64,000 nt of DNA from Paracerasibacillus soli (GCF_034006335.1 NZ_JAWDIQ010000002.1); one strand, 5' to 3'; positions 18,746 through 28,444 are shown, counted from the first letter of the stretch. Notes: generated by a model not told the origin, from the sequence alone. Numbers and translations are program-made.

Positions 18746-18766
18746 CTTTATCCCTCCAATAACGAC

Positions 18767-19578
18767 TTACCAAACAGCTAGTTGGTCACTTACATAAACT
18801 TCTGTCAAGACAGAAATTGCATCTACTAAGTCTGCCGTATATTCCATTTGCCTCCCATTTCCAAGACGGCTTTTTGGCATACCTGAAGGAACCGTTCCTA
18901 ATGTAGCTTCAACTCGTTTTAGCCATTGCTCACTTATAGATTGAGCCCCTGTAATTAATTGGTGTTTCACCATGTCTTCATGACATACACCTAATTCAGA
19001 CAGTCTCCAAACTCTTGCCATGCTTCAACAATCCGCTCCCTAATACGTGTTTTTGCCTCTTTTGTTGAATGGATTAATTGTGTAATCCATAATTCCCAAT
19101 GGGCGAGATGATACGTCTGTTCCATTAATATTTTTTGTGCTACCAACTTTAACGGTTCATAAGAGCTTGTTGAAACCGCTTCCAATTTTACCTTTTTAAA
19201 TACTTCATAAAAATAATGACGCACGACTGTGAGCGCCCAATCAAATTGTGGATTTTCCAAGTATGTACCAGTACCATTTTTCTTTTCTAAATAGATGGCA
19301 TTTCTACGTTCCTTTGCTTGTCTTTCATGTGCCAGCTTATCCGCCTCTCCCTCACCAAGTTCTTCAAGTAGCTGGTAATACATAAAAGCATGCCCCATTG
19401 TGTTTTGTGTAATGGATGAAAAAGCAACATCCTCCTCGATATGTGGTGCAAGGCCAAGCCATTCTGAACCACGATAGGCAACAATAAAATCATCGTCTGC
19501 TAATTGATATAATAATTCCGTTAGTGCTTTTATATAAGTTCGATCTTGTTTTGCCTCCGCCGCTGTTTTTACAATCAT
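18767..19578 (-). CDS. paaC: 1,2-phenylacetyl-CoA epoxidase subunit PaaC (frameshifted as read)
   Basis: Structural ferritin-like subunit of the PaaABC epoxidase. The helical protein starts MIVKTAAEAKQDRTYIKALT; ATG 19578 overlaps the paaB stop by ATGA and has GAGGTG upstream. The frame breaks near 19010; GACTG to GACCTG gives EFGDLSELGVCHEDMV and joins the C-terminal 84-codon part. The repaired length is 270 residues. PaaC keeps the fold but usually lacks a working di-iron site. Confidence 0.9.
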
Positions 19579-19928
19579 TGCTTTTTCACCTCTTTCCAAG
19601 AGAAGATTTCCTTTTCATCTAGCATGCCTAATTGTTTATCATTCCACTTTTTCCGTAAATAGCCATAGCCCCGTGTTGTACGATAGTCTTTATTCTTTAA
19701 CCGTTTCGTCCAATTTTCTCTTTCCTCACTCGTCATCTTTCGTATAGCATCACGCTTTACAACCCACACATCGATAACTTCTTCCCGGCGCATAAAGTTT
19801 TCTTGCGCCATCATCAATGCCATCTCCTCATTTGGAGCCAATAGACTAAATTGATACTGCATAGGTGCTTTATGCCCTCGTTTACTAAACACTTCATAAA
19901 CATTGTAAAAACTTTCCTTTTCACCCAT
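19575..19928 (-). CDS. paaB: 1,2-phenylacetyl-CoA epoxidase subunit PaaB
   Basis: Small bridging subunit of the epoxidase, 117 residues. It has the family N-terminus NVYEVFSKRGHKAPMQYQFS and the middle segment ALMMAQENFMRREEVIDVWVV. Located between paaA (19 bases upstream) and paaC (4-base overlap), which is the conserved order. Confidence 0.93.
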   Translation of the reverse strand: MGEKESFYNVYEVFSKRGHKAPMQYQFSLLAPNEEMALMMAQENFMRREEVIDVWVVKRDAIRKMTSEERENWTKRLKNKDYRTTRGYGYLRKKWNDKQLGMLDEKEIFSWKEVKKQ

Positions 19929-19947
19929 GGCTATTCACCCACCTCTC

Positions 19948-20919
19948 TTAAGCAAGGGCTTCGCGTACCCAACTATTTTTATCGTATGCTATTTTACGTA
20001 ATGCTAGCCTTTCTTTTGAACATGGTCCTTCATTTTTAATAATTTTTCTAAACTGACTCCAATCAGGTTGTTTGTATTTCCACTGGTGCGCTTCTTTGTC
20101 ATAATAGACGGTTTCATCTGGTACTTTTAATCCAAGCGCAAACACGCGTGGTAAATATTTATCTAAAAATGCCTGTCTTAATTCCTCATTATTATTTTTA
20201 CGAATTCGGTATTTAATCATAATATCTTGTTTTGATGAACCGGTTGTTTCAGCGGATGCTGGGCCAAAGAACATGAGTAAAGGTTCCCACCATCTGTTAA
20301 GGGAGTCTTGAAGATTTGCACGTTGTTGTTCCGTTCCTTCTGCTAATGCCATAATAATCGCTTCACCATGCTGTGCATGAAATACTTCCTCCGCACAAAT
20401 TCGTTGTAAAGCTCTTTGATACGGACCGTAAGAAGCATCTAGCATATTCGTTTGCGTAATAATCGCTGCACCATCGACAAGCCAAGCAATCATACCTGCA
20501 TCTGCCCATGTTTTCGTTGGCATATGAAACACATTATGAAACTTTAATTTCCCGGAAAGTAAATCTTGAATTAAATCATCACGTGTTTTGTTATACGGCG
20601 TTAGTAAATCTTCTGCTACACGTAATAATAATTGACCGTGCCCCATTTCGTCTTGCACCTTTGCCATAATCCCCAATTTCCGCTTTAAGGACGGAGCTTT
20701 CGGTACCCACTCTTTTTCAGGCAACGCCCCCATGATTTCACTCATACCATGCATTGAGATTAACTTTATTAACGCTTCACGATAATCATTAGGCATCCAA
20801 TCATCAGCTTCAATCTTTTCACCCGCTTCAATTTTTCTCATGAATTGTTCATATTTTTCTGTATCTATTTGTTGTCGATCATTGGATACTGAATCTCCAC
20901 CCTCCACATAATGATACAT
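19948..20919 (-). CDS. paaA: 1,2-phenylacetyl-CoA epoxidase catalytic subunit PaaA
   Basis: Di-iron oxygenase subunit that puts oxygen on the ring of phenylacetyl-CoA. Metal-ligand motifs of the ferritin-like fold are visible: KVQDEMGHGQLL (ExxH) and RICAEEVFHAQHGEA (EExxH). The length of 323 residues is typical. First gene of the long minus-strand train, so the operon promoter should lie in 20920-21204, the space shared with divergent paaX. The start may be slightly downstream, since the first residues are not well supported by a ribosome site. Confidence 0.93.
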   Translation of the reverse strand: MYHYVEGGDSVSNDRQQIDTEKYEQFMRKIEAGEKIEADDWMPNDYREALIKLISMHGMSEIMGALPEKEWVPKAPSLKRKLGIMAKVQDEMGHGQLLLRVAEDLLTPYNKTRDDLIQDLLSGKLKFHNVFHMPTKTWADAGMIAWLVDGAAIITQTNMLDASYGPYQRALQRICAEEVFHAQHGEAIIMALAEGTEQQRANLQDSLNRWWEPLLMFFGPASAETTGSSKQDIMIKYRIRKNNNEELRQAFLDKYLPRVFALGLKVPDETVYYDKEAHQWKYKQPDWSQFRKIIKNEGPCSKERLALRKIAYDKNSWVREALA

Positions 20920-21105
20920 ACACCATAACCCCCATCACGTTATATTAACGTCATTTTATCAAACCGTCATACTTTAATCAAGCGTATTTTTATAAAATTT
21001 AGAATAAAAAGTGGAATAGAAAGCTTCTAACTACTGATACGAAGATTGTTGTAGTTATTTCCTTATATAACACCTTTACTACGTTCGTATTATTTTTATT
21101 ACAAA

Positions 21106-21133
21106 AGCATGAAATATTATCGTAATTCATGCT
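21106..21133. promoter_or_regulatory. Inverted repeat in the paaA-paaX intergenic region, candidate operator
   Basis: AGCATGAA (21106-21113) and TTCATGCT (21126-21133) are perfect 8-base arms with a 12-base spacer. A TAAAAT -10-like box overlaps the right arm. Another pair, ATACGAA at 21037-21043 and TTCGTAT at 21084-21090, lies upstream. Being between a paa operon and its GntR-like repressor, these are candidate PaaX sites; this is inference. Confidence 0.45.
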
Positions 21134-21204
21134 AAAATATAGAGTGGATAACAATTGAGCTTTGAGCATATAGGAGCTTCAACAAATATGGAAAGGACAG
21201 AAAC

Positions 21205-22041
21205 ATGGAGAAACAGTTTAATACACGATCAATGATTTTCACACTATACGGTGACTACATTCGGCATTATGACCATGTGATTTGGATAGGAAGTTTAATT
21301 CGCTTACTAGAAGAATTTGGGCACAATGAACAAGCAGTTCGTGCAGCCATATCGCGAATGAATAAACAAGGTTGGGTACAAGCCGAAAAACGTGGCAATA
21401 AAAGCTATTACTATCTTACAGAACGTGGTAAGGCCCGAATGGAAGAAGCATCCAAACGTATATATAAAACGGAAGCACCGAGATGGGATCAGAATTGGTA
21501 TATGCTCGTTTATACAATCCCAGAGGAAAAGCGCCATGTCCGTGATGAATTACGTCAAGAACTTGTTTGGAGTGGCTTTGGATTACTAGCAAATAGTTGT
21601 TGGATTACACCAAACCCTATGGAGGAGGAAGTAGCGAGATTAATAGAAAAATATGATATAAAGGAATATGTTTCTTTTTTTAAAGCTACATACATAGGGA
21701 TGCAAGATCAAACAGCACTCGTACAAAAATGTTGGGATTTAAGCGAAGTGAATCATCGTTATGATTTATTTATTAAAGAGTATAGTGAAAAATATATACT
21801 TGCGAAGCGTAAATTAGAAAAAGGGGAACTATCAGATGGAAGTTGCTTTGTAGAAAGCGCTTGGCTCGTGCATCAATATCGAAAGTTTCTATTTATTGAT
21901 CCGAACTTACCTGAACCATTATTGCCGCAGGATTGGCTTGGTGATGCAGCCGCTTCACTATTTACTGATTATTATCAAATGCTTCAAAAACCAGCTACGC
22001 GATTTTTTGAAACTGTTTTTGCACTTGGAGAACATGATTAA
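21205..22041 (+). CDS. paaX: PaaX-family transcriptional repressor of phenylacetate degradation
   Basis: DNA-binding protein with winged-helix N-terminus (TLYGDYIRHYDHVIWIGSLI; NEQAVRAAISRMNKQGWV), the central PaaX domain (WYMLVYTIPEEKRHVRDELR; GFGLLANSCWITP) and the C-terminal domain (DPNLPEPLLPQDWLG). The protein is 278 residues. PaaX proteins are relieved by phenylacetyl-CoA. The gene is divergent from paaA. GGAAAGGA precedes ATG 21205. Confidence 0.92.
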   Translation: MEKQFNTRSMIFTLYGDYIRHYDHVIWIGSLIRLLEEFGHNEQAVRAAISRMNKQGWVQAEKRGNKSYYYLTERGKARMEEASKRIYKTEAPRWDQNWYMLVYTIPEEKRHVRDELRQELVWSGFGLLANSCWITPNPMEEEVARLIEKYDIKEYVSFFKATYIGMQDQTALVQKCWDLSEVNHRYDLFIKEYSEKYILAKRKLEKGELSDGSCFVESAWLVHQYRKFLFIDPNLPEPLLPQDWLGDAAASLFTDYYQMLQKPATRFFETVFALGEHD

Positions 22042-22061
22042 ATGTTTTGTATGCAAAACTT

Positions 22062-22097
22062 CAATGAGTAGGGGACTCGTATGTTCCCTACTCATTG
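22062..22097 (+). terminator. Hairpin downstream of paaX
   Basis: Twelve-base perfect arms CAATGAGTAGGG (22062-22073) and CCCTACTCATTG (22086-22097), 20 bases after the paaX stop. No long T-run follows, so it could be a terminator or an mRNA-stabilising hairpin. Confidence 0.6.
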
Positions 22098-22195
22098 TTA
22101 ATTGCACGAATGATACTTTTACTACTTGGTACATCTCCCGTTACATGCTTCAATCCCTCGAATTTCTGAAAAGGAATATACAGTCGATTAACAAA

Positions 22196-22240
22196 TAATA
22201 AAAAGACTCGGACATGCATCACGATGCATCCGAATCATTC
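22196..22240 (-). terminator. Intrinsic terminator of the paaI-paaY unit
   Basis: On the minus strand CGGATGCAT - CGTG - ATGCATGTCCG is followed by AGTCTTTTTATT. It lies directly after the extended paaY frame (stop at 22254), supporting that longer gene end. Confidence 0.75.
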
Positions 22241-22253
22241 GCTCTATTAGCTA

Positions 22254-22897
22254 TCATGATTTAACCTTTTCTTCTAAGTTACTTCTATCTTTGTCTTTTC
22301 TATCGATTTCGAACATAGGGAATTGGTGGTCTTTTTTCAAGTTTAAAGAGATGGTATCGGCAGCATTATTTCAGCGGATTTTTTGAAATATCTCTCGGCT
22401 TTTATATGCTTGGCCTTTTTCTACATATGTTTCAATCGTTTCATTTATCATATGATAGTCCTTTTCAGTTAATTCTCTTACCACTTTACCTGGTGAGCCA
22501 ACTACTAATGATCGCGGCGGTATTTTTTTCCCTGGTGGAATAAGACTGTTTGCACCGATGATTGTATATTCGCCAATATCCGCCCATCCAATACAGTTGC
22601 CCCCATCCCTACAAGTACACCTTTACGTAGTGTGCAACCGTGAATAATTGCCTGATGACCGATTGACACTTCATCTTCCAAAGTTAAAGGAAACTGCTCA
22701 TAAAGATGGCATATTGTGTTTTCTTGTATATTACATCTCTCTCCAATGCGTATCGGACCTTCATCGCCGCGGATTAAAACATGAAACCACACACTTGAAT
22801 ACGCACCAATTTCTACATCACCTATAATTTTTGCACCATCCGCAATAAATACTGTTTCATCGATATGTGGGATATGTTCCTTATACCGATATATCAT
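22254..22897 (-). CDS. paaY: PaaY-like thioesterase / gamma-carbonic-anhydrase-fold protein (frameshifted as read)
   Basis: Left-handed beta-helix protein with hexapeptide repeats (GAKIIGDVEIGAYSSVWFHV; GCTLRKGVLVGMGATVLDG) and metal-ligand His residues in ENTICHLYE, GHQAIIHGC. PaaY hydrolyses dead-end CoA adducts of the phenylacetate pathway. The frame breaks near 22585; GGG to GGGG gives DGADIGEYTIIGANSLIPPG. The resulting frame runs to a TGA at 22371, but the same frame continues as NAADTISLNLKKDHQFP to a TGA at 22254 just before the terminator. Missing A residues around 22370-22380 probably hide a continuous gene of about 215 residues. ATG 22897 has AAAGGAGAG upstream. Confidence 0.75.
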
Positions 22898-22912
22898 GAT
22901 CATTCTCTCCTT

Positions 22913-23344
22913 TTAACTCTCTTTTGGTTGCATAATGAGGACAGAGGAAACAGCTGATGCGACTTTCTTTTCAGCTTGTGTTATATCCGCGACTACGTAG
23001 GCTAATGTTCGACCAAGCCTCTCCACTTTTGCCATTACCGTGATTTCTCCTTTGAAAGCCGGGCGATGAAATGTCGTATGTAAATCAATCGTTGCAAATC
23101 CTTGGTCTTCCGTTAGCATGGAGGTAATCGCATACGCCATCATAATATCCGCAGCAGAAGAAAGAAATCCACCCATCACGACACCGAGTCCATTGATAAA
23201 CTTTTCGTCAATTTGCCAAACACCATAGGCGACGCCACTGTCTGCACTTTCCACAGTAATTTGCATCGTTTCATCACATGGTGGCGGTACCATCTTCCCC
23301 TTCGCCACCGCTTGTAAGTCCTTCACCGAATATTTTTCTACCAA
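22913..23344 (-). CDS. paaI: PaaI-like hotdog thioesterase
   Basis: Hotdog-fold acyl-CoA thioesterase, 143 residues. GLGVVMGGFLSSAADIMMAYA holds the hotdog helix with the catalytic Asp region, and TIDLHTTFHRPAFKGEI is the following strand. PaaI removes stalled hydroxylated phenylacetyl-CoA intermediates. It lies directly upstream of paaY and divergent from nothing; its own promoter would be in 23345-23500. A general PaaI-type thioesterase cannot be excluded. Confidence 0.82.
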   Translation of the reverse strand: MVEKYSVKDLQAVAKGKMVPPPCDETMQITVESADSGVAYGVWQIDEKFINGLGVVMGGFLSSAADIMMAYAITSMLTEDQGFATIDLHTTFHRPAFKGEITVMAKVERLGRTLAYVVADITQAEKKVASAVSSVLIMQPKES

Positions 23345-23501
23345 TCATTCACCAACTCCCCTTTAGTTATCCATATAACAAAATATAAACATGCGTTTTT
23401 ATTCCGTCACCTCAATACTAGTTACTTTAATATTTTTTGTCAATTTGAAATATTGCACCTCATACACAATATAATCAAAATATCCGTGTTAAAATGTATG
23501 A

Positions 23502-24986
23502 CTAAGTAGATTTTATCTGAATTTCCTCTCTTCGTTGGTCATACCAATTTTGAAAATCTTCTGCATGATGAATCGTAATATCTTCAAGGGTTTCAGCATG
23601 ATACGGCTTCGTACGATTATATGTCGTAATCGTCGAAAGTCCAAATTTCCGTTGTAGCAGGGATTGTTCCATATTTATTTCGATAACTCGTTTTCGGTTT
23701 GTCACAAAAACGGTCGACCATAGGCCACCTGTTTTCATTTGAATAAATTGTTGTTGAAAAACAAAACGCGTATTTCGGTAGTTAAAGAATCGCGACAGAT
23801 ACGTTGCAATGAATAAAATTGGCGATACAAACCACCATTCAGGTTTCAACCAGATGATGAGTCCTGTCGCAATAAGCCAACTCCAAGGCAAACGTAACAT
23901 ACGAACAATAAGTGCCTGTTTCGTCAGCTTTTGCAAATCTGAAGTAAACTGAAACTCTGGCAACAATTCTTCCAATAAAGTTTGTGCACGTTTACTTGGT
24001 AAATATGGATAAAGTGAATTCACCGCTTCCTCATCATCATCTCTACTAGCGCTCACTAAAATTACTTCCGACAGTCCTAGTAGTTTCTTTAATGGGTTTT
24101 GTGTAATCTTCACCGCCTGGACATTTTCTTTGCGGATGGTAAATGCACGTTCACTTAAGACACCACTTTCAATATAAATATGTGCCTCATCTGAGGAGAT
24201 CTCATACTTTCCGTATTTTAAGTATGTTCGAACAACACCAAAGGTTATCGCGATCAAAACTAAAAGAAAAATGGTGATTGTGATGGAAATCCACGAACTT
24301 GTTAAATATGCAAAAACTCCTTCCGCCTGTTCTTCAATGTCCACAACATCCTCCATATTTTTGAATAAAGTAACAAGGATGGGAATAAAAGCGAGAAAGC
24401 TAAAGGATAAGAAAGAAGCCTTTATTACATCCTTTCGTGTCGGATTGAAATGAACGATCCGCTCTTCACCTTGCTCCGCTTGCACCGATTCATCATCTTT
24501 TTGTGCAAAATCTGGAATGTCTGTCGTTTTGGCCACTTTAAAATCATGTAATTGTTGTTCAATTCGCTTTGCTTCATCACGCTTAATTCCAACTAACTTC
24601 ACAGAAGCACGATCATCTGTTGCACTTGTTTCCAATAATAATATCGTCAACTGGAAAGGCTGAAAGTAAAACGGCGTTTGCCAGCGAATATTTTGTACAC
24701 GCTCTAACGGTATGCGACTATATTTTTTACGAAATAAGCCTCGTGAAACATCAATGGATTGGTTTGTTAACACGTATGTCGTCTTCCACCACTCAACGAT
24801 AATCGCAATTAATCTACTAATTAGAAATACACAAAAGATAATCCGTGCTATTTTAATAAACATGGATACGTCATTAAAATGAAGTACAAATAAATATAAA
24901 AAAACAAAAATGCTATTTTTCAACGTTGTTAAAAATAGGAAAGCAATTTTCATTGGATGCATTCTTTTCGGTTCCAAAATATTCAC
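23502..24986 (-). CDS. PH-domain membrane protein, YdbT-like
   Basis: Bacterial pleckstrin-homology (bPH2) membrane protein of 494 residues with about six membrane segments in pairs (residues 12-30, 40-60, 190-212, 228-252, 365-400) and PH-type repeats after each pair, for example RGLFRKKYSRIPLERVQNIR and SGVLSERAFTIRKENVQAVKI. It overlaps its smaller partner by 4 bases. In Bacillus subtilis the YdbS-YdbT pair has the same layout and is linked to resistance to certain antimicrobial peptides. Function here is by analogy. Confidence 0.85.
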   Translation of the reverse strand: MNILEPKRMHPMKIAFLFLTTLKNSIFVFLYLFVLHFNDVSMFIKIARIIFCVFLISRLIAIIVEWWKTTYVLTNQSIDVSRGLFRKKYSRIPLERVQNIRWQTPFYFQPFQLTILLLETSATDDRASVKLVGIKRDEAKRIEQQLHDFKVAKTTDIPDFAQKDDESVQAEQGEERIVHFNPTRKDVIKASFLSFSFLAFIPILVTLFKNMEDVVDIEEQAEGVFAYLTSSWISITITIFLLVLIAITFGVVRTYLKYGKYEISSDEAHIYIESGVLSERAFTIRKENVQAVKITQNPLKKLLGLSEVILVSASRDDDEEAVNSLYPYLPSKRAQTLLEELLPEFQFTSDLQKLTKQALIVRMLRLPWSWLIATGLIIWLKPEWWFVSPILFIATYLSRFFNYRNTRFVFQQQFIQMKTGGLWSTVFVTNRKRVIEINMEQSLLQRKFGLSTITTYNRTKPYHAETLEDITIHHAEDFQNWYDQRREEIQIKST

Positions 24987-25474
24987 TCCACTTCTTTCAG
25001 TTTGGCAAGGTGGGCTATTTTCTCTCGCAGTTGTAATGCTTCCTCATCCTGGAGTGCCGGAATCGTGTGTGAAGATGTCATCGTTCCTATATGAATTGCA
25101 TGTAGCTTATATTTTCTAAGTATTGGTCCTTGTTCTGCTTCCACATATTGTACTTTTGTCATTGGAATAACCGTATAACTCTTATGGAATATCCCTTGTT
25201 TGATTTTTACAAACTCCTCTGATATTCCGTAACGCCAATATTTCTGTTTGAGCTTCGGTTCTATCGTTACTTCCCAACACGCATATACAATATCAATGCC
25301 TAGTAAAACCCATAAAACGGTAGGTATCCACGCGTACCAGTGGAAGTTATAACTAGCCCATATTAGTGCACCACCAATGATTAGCACAATCACTTGTGAA
25401 ATTACACTGGAAATTCGCCAAACGGCAATGGCCTCTTTGGCAATCCTATGATTTGGTTCGTTTATTTGAAGCAT
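24983..25474 (-). CDS. PH-domain membrane protein, YdbS-like
   Basis: Small bPH2 protein of 163 residues with two membrane helices (about 25-65) and one PH-type unit (KQGIFHKSYTVIPMTKVQYV). ATG 25474 follows GAGGAG; the frame is open seven codons further. It is always paired with the larger YdbT-like protein, here with a 4-base overlap. Confidence 0.85.
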   Translation of the reverse strand: MLQINEPNHRIAKEAIAVWRISSVISQVIVLIIGGALIWASYNFHWYAWIPTVLWVLLGIDIVYACWEVTIEPKLKQKYWRYGISEEFVKIKQGIFHKSYTVIPMTKVQYVEAEQGPILRKYKLHAIHIGTMTSSHTIPALQDEEALQLREKIAHLAKLKEVE

Positions 25475-25699
25475 ATTTACTCTCCTCACTCTCAATCATA
25501 TTACGGATAAGGATGGATGAAAGTTTCACACCATACCCTTCCATTTATCTATCTTATATGTGTGACTCCGACTTTAGTAGTATGCAGAGTAAATCAAAAG
25601 CAGATAAAATCCACCTTCAAATTCAATCTCTGAGCCGACGACGAAGCTTATAAAAAAATATATGATGATATTAACAAACATAAAAGGAGTGCTTTACCG

Positions 25700-25810
25700 A
25701 TGAACTTATATCATTATGATATGATGCATAGTATCATTCAGGCGAAATTAAGAGAATTAGAGGAATTCCTGGAAGAACCACAAGTTAAAAAAGCAAATCG
25801 ATCACTTTAA
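25700..25810 (+). CDS. Small hypothetical protein, 36 residues
   Basis: Short frame with a strong AAAGGAG site 10 bases before the ATG. The product (MNLYHYDMMHSIIQAKLR then a charged ELEEFLEEPQVKK tail) looks like one amphipathic helix. Not recognised. It stands alone between the PH-domain pair and the channel gene; the ribosome site is the main support. Confidence 0.5.
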   Translation: MNLYHYDMMHSIIQAKLRELEEFLEEPQVKKANRSL

Positions 25811-25924
25811 TCCTACTCATTTATCCTACTCATTCATTGTTGAACGTCTACTATATATGGTAAACTTTTGTATATTACGCTTTTATTTATCATATAGTGT
25901 GATGTAATAGGGAGGGTACGGATT

Positions 25925-27029
25925 ATGACATGGGAATGTTCATATCGCCAGAACACTTAATAAAACTAGGAATTTCAATTGGAATCTTACTTGTCTTTCT
26001 ATTCTTTAGAAAGATATTTGCAAAATATATTTTTTCCATCCTATTAAAAGTTAGTAAAAAGTCTAAGGGAAATCTATTTTCTACAATCTACCACGCTTTT
26101 AATAAACCTATACAATGGATTGTGTGATCATTGGTTTATATGTTGCTGTATATTACTACCCATATTTAAAACATGAAAGTATTATGTTTATTCGTTTTAT
26201 TCGGATAGCGATTATACTTTGTATTACATGGGGGCTATTAAACATGGCTGCCACAACTTCTACTTTATTTAATAAAATTAATGAAAAGACAAATTTTAAA
26301 ATTGACGAAATCCTCATCCCCTTTTTATCAAGAGCTTTGCAAATTGTAATTATCGCAATTGGATTAACTATCATTTTAAAAGAACTAGATTATCCAATTG
26401 ACGGACTTATCGCCGGACTTGGTCTTGGTGGTCTTGCCTTTTCATTAGCTGCTAAAGATGCACTCGCTAATTTATTTGGCGGGGTCATTATCATAACAGA
26501 AAGACCTTTTACAATCGGGGATTGGATTTTAACACCTAGTGTTGAAGGAACCGTTGAAGATATTACCTTCCGTAGTACAAAAATCCGGACATTCGCCCAA
26601 GCGCTTGTTACTGTCCCAAATGCAACATTAGCAAATGAATCGATTACAAACTGGAGTAAGATGGGAAAAAGACGCATTACGTTCACCATTACGATTGCGT
26701 ATGATACCCCCTCCCAAAAGATAAAAAAAGTCGTGAACGAAATCGACCAATTGCTTAAAAACCATCCAGAGGTACATCCGGAAACAATATTTGTAACATG
26801 TGATGACTTCAGCGCAAATGGATTAGATTTATATTTATACTTCTTTACGAATACGACCGATTGGGGTGCGTATTTAAAGGTGAAAGAAGAAATAAATTTA
26901 AAAATACTAGATATTTTAGATGCAGAAAATGTTGTGATTGCCCTGCCAAGTAGAAAATTGTATGTCGAATCGGAACAGGAATCACCATCACCAATTAATG
27001 AAACAAAACAAAGAGCACAAGATTCCTAA
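25925..27029 (+). CDS. MscS-family mechanosensitive ion channel (frameshifted as read)
   Basis: Channel that opens under hypo-osmotic stress. Membrane segments lie in the first 150 residues, then the pore helix region (GLIAGLGLGGLAFSLAAKDALANLFGG) and the beta domain (TERPFTIGDWI; GTVEDITFRSTKIRT; VPNATLANESITNWS). Two breaks: the ribosome site AGGGAGG points to ATG 25925 (MTW), which joins the main frame if GGGAATG is GGGAAATG, and another base is missing near 26118 (IQWIV / VIIGLYVAVYY). Repaired length is about 368 residues. A terminator follows at once. Confidence 0.87.
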
Positions 27030-27032
27030 AAT

Positions 27033-27068
27033 GGGGGTTAGACTTGAAAGGGTCTGACCCCTTTTATT
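27033..27068 (+). terminator. Terminator of the mscS gene, GGGTCTGACCC repeat family
   Basis: GGGGTTAGAC (27034-27043) pairs with GTCTGACCCC (27052-27061), followed by TTTTATT. It shares the GGGTCTGACCCC core with 47611, 50310 and 60987. Confidence 0.8.
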
Positions 27069-27157
27069 ATTCATTTTTAGTATTGCAATGTAAACGTTGT
27101 CATGTTACGATATGAATTAAATTTATAATCGTTTGAATTTTCAAAGGGGGATAGCAA

Positions 27158-28444
27158 ATGAACAAAGTAAAAAACAGATGGCTTATTGCCTTGTCTGCCG
27201 TAGGTATTCATATTTCAATTGGATCTGCCTATGCTTGGAGTGTGTTTACAAATCCTTTAGCTAATCAATATGGATGGGATACAACTGAAATCTCCATTGC
27301 TTTTAGTATCGCTATTTTCTTCTTAGGAACGTCCGCCGCATTTATGGGGAGATTCGTCGAAAAGAACGGACCTCGAAAGTCCGGAATGCTTGCAGCTTTA
27401 TTTTTCGGTGTCGGGTCGCTGGTTCGGGACTAGCTACGTCAATCGAATCGCTCTATTTATTATATTTATCTTATGGGGTTATCGGTGGAATTGGTTTAGG
27501 CATTGGTTATATCGCGCCTGTTTCTACATTAGTAAAGTGGTTTCCAGAATCGTCGTGGTCTAGCTACTGGACTCGCAATTATGGGATTTGGCTTTGCTGC
27601 TCTCATTAGTGGACCAGCCGCAGAATCATTACTCAGTTCAGTCGGTATATCGAATACATTCTTTATTTCTGGGTGCCATATACTTTATCGTGATGATGCT
27701 GTCATCTCAATATTTATCACCACCTCCTGAAGGTTGGGCACCAAAGGGATTCATCGAAGACGGGCAAGCTAATAAGACAAAAATTAAACAGACCTTTCAC
27801 AACTGACAGCAAATGAAGCAGTTAAAACGCGTCGCTTTTGGATGTTATGGTTGATGCTCTTCATTAATATAACATGTGGAATTGCAATTTTGTCAGTTGC
27901 CTCCCCTATGGCACAAGAAATAACCGGAATGACAGCTGTTGCTGCCGCCGCAATGGTTGGAGTCATGGGATTATTTAATGGTGGAGGAAGAATTATGTGG
28001 GCCTCTTTCTCTGATTATATTGGCCGTCCAAATGTGTATACTGCATTTTTCATCATTCAAGTTATTGCTTTTGTCATGATTCCATTTACTACGAATCCAA
28101 TCATTTTCCAAGTTCTTATCTTTGCAATCATGACATGTTACGGTGGTGGATTTGCATCGGTCCCGGCATACATAGGAGATTTATTTGGTACAAAACAACT
28201 TGGTGCCATTCACGGGTATATTTTAACTGCATGGGCAATGGCCGGATTGGCAGGTCCTATCTTATTATCCATTATCTATGATTCATCTAATAGTTATAAT
28301 TTAACAATGTTTATATTTGGAGCCATGTTTGCTATCGCACTTTTCGTATCCCTATATATTCGAGTTGATATGAAACGATTAAGGGAGAACCAAGCAACAG
28401 AGACGGAAAAGAGTACATTACATCCTGTAAAAGTAACAAATTAG
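27158..28444 (+). CDS. OxlT-like MFS antiporter (oxalate:formate antiporter family; frameshifted as read)
   Basis: Twelve-helix major facilitator. The N-terminus RWLIALSAVGIHISIGSAYAWSVF is characteristic of the OxlT family; GGGRIMWASFSDYIGR is the central cytoplasmic loop. Four breaks, each explained by missing bases: near 27418 (GG to GGG, SLGSGLATSIES), 27548 (SRRGLATGLAIMGFG), 27668 (T-run, FLGAIYFIVMM) and 27797 (CAGGACC, KQDLSQLTANEA). The repaired length is about 430 residues. The family exchanges oxalate or other dicarboxylates for formate; the substrate of this one is unknown. Its neighbour is a formate-dehydrogenase-like enzyme. Confidence 0.8.
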
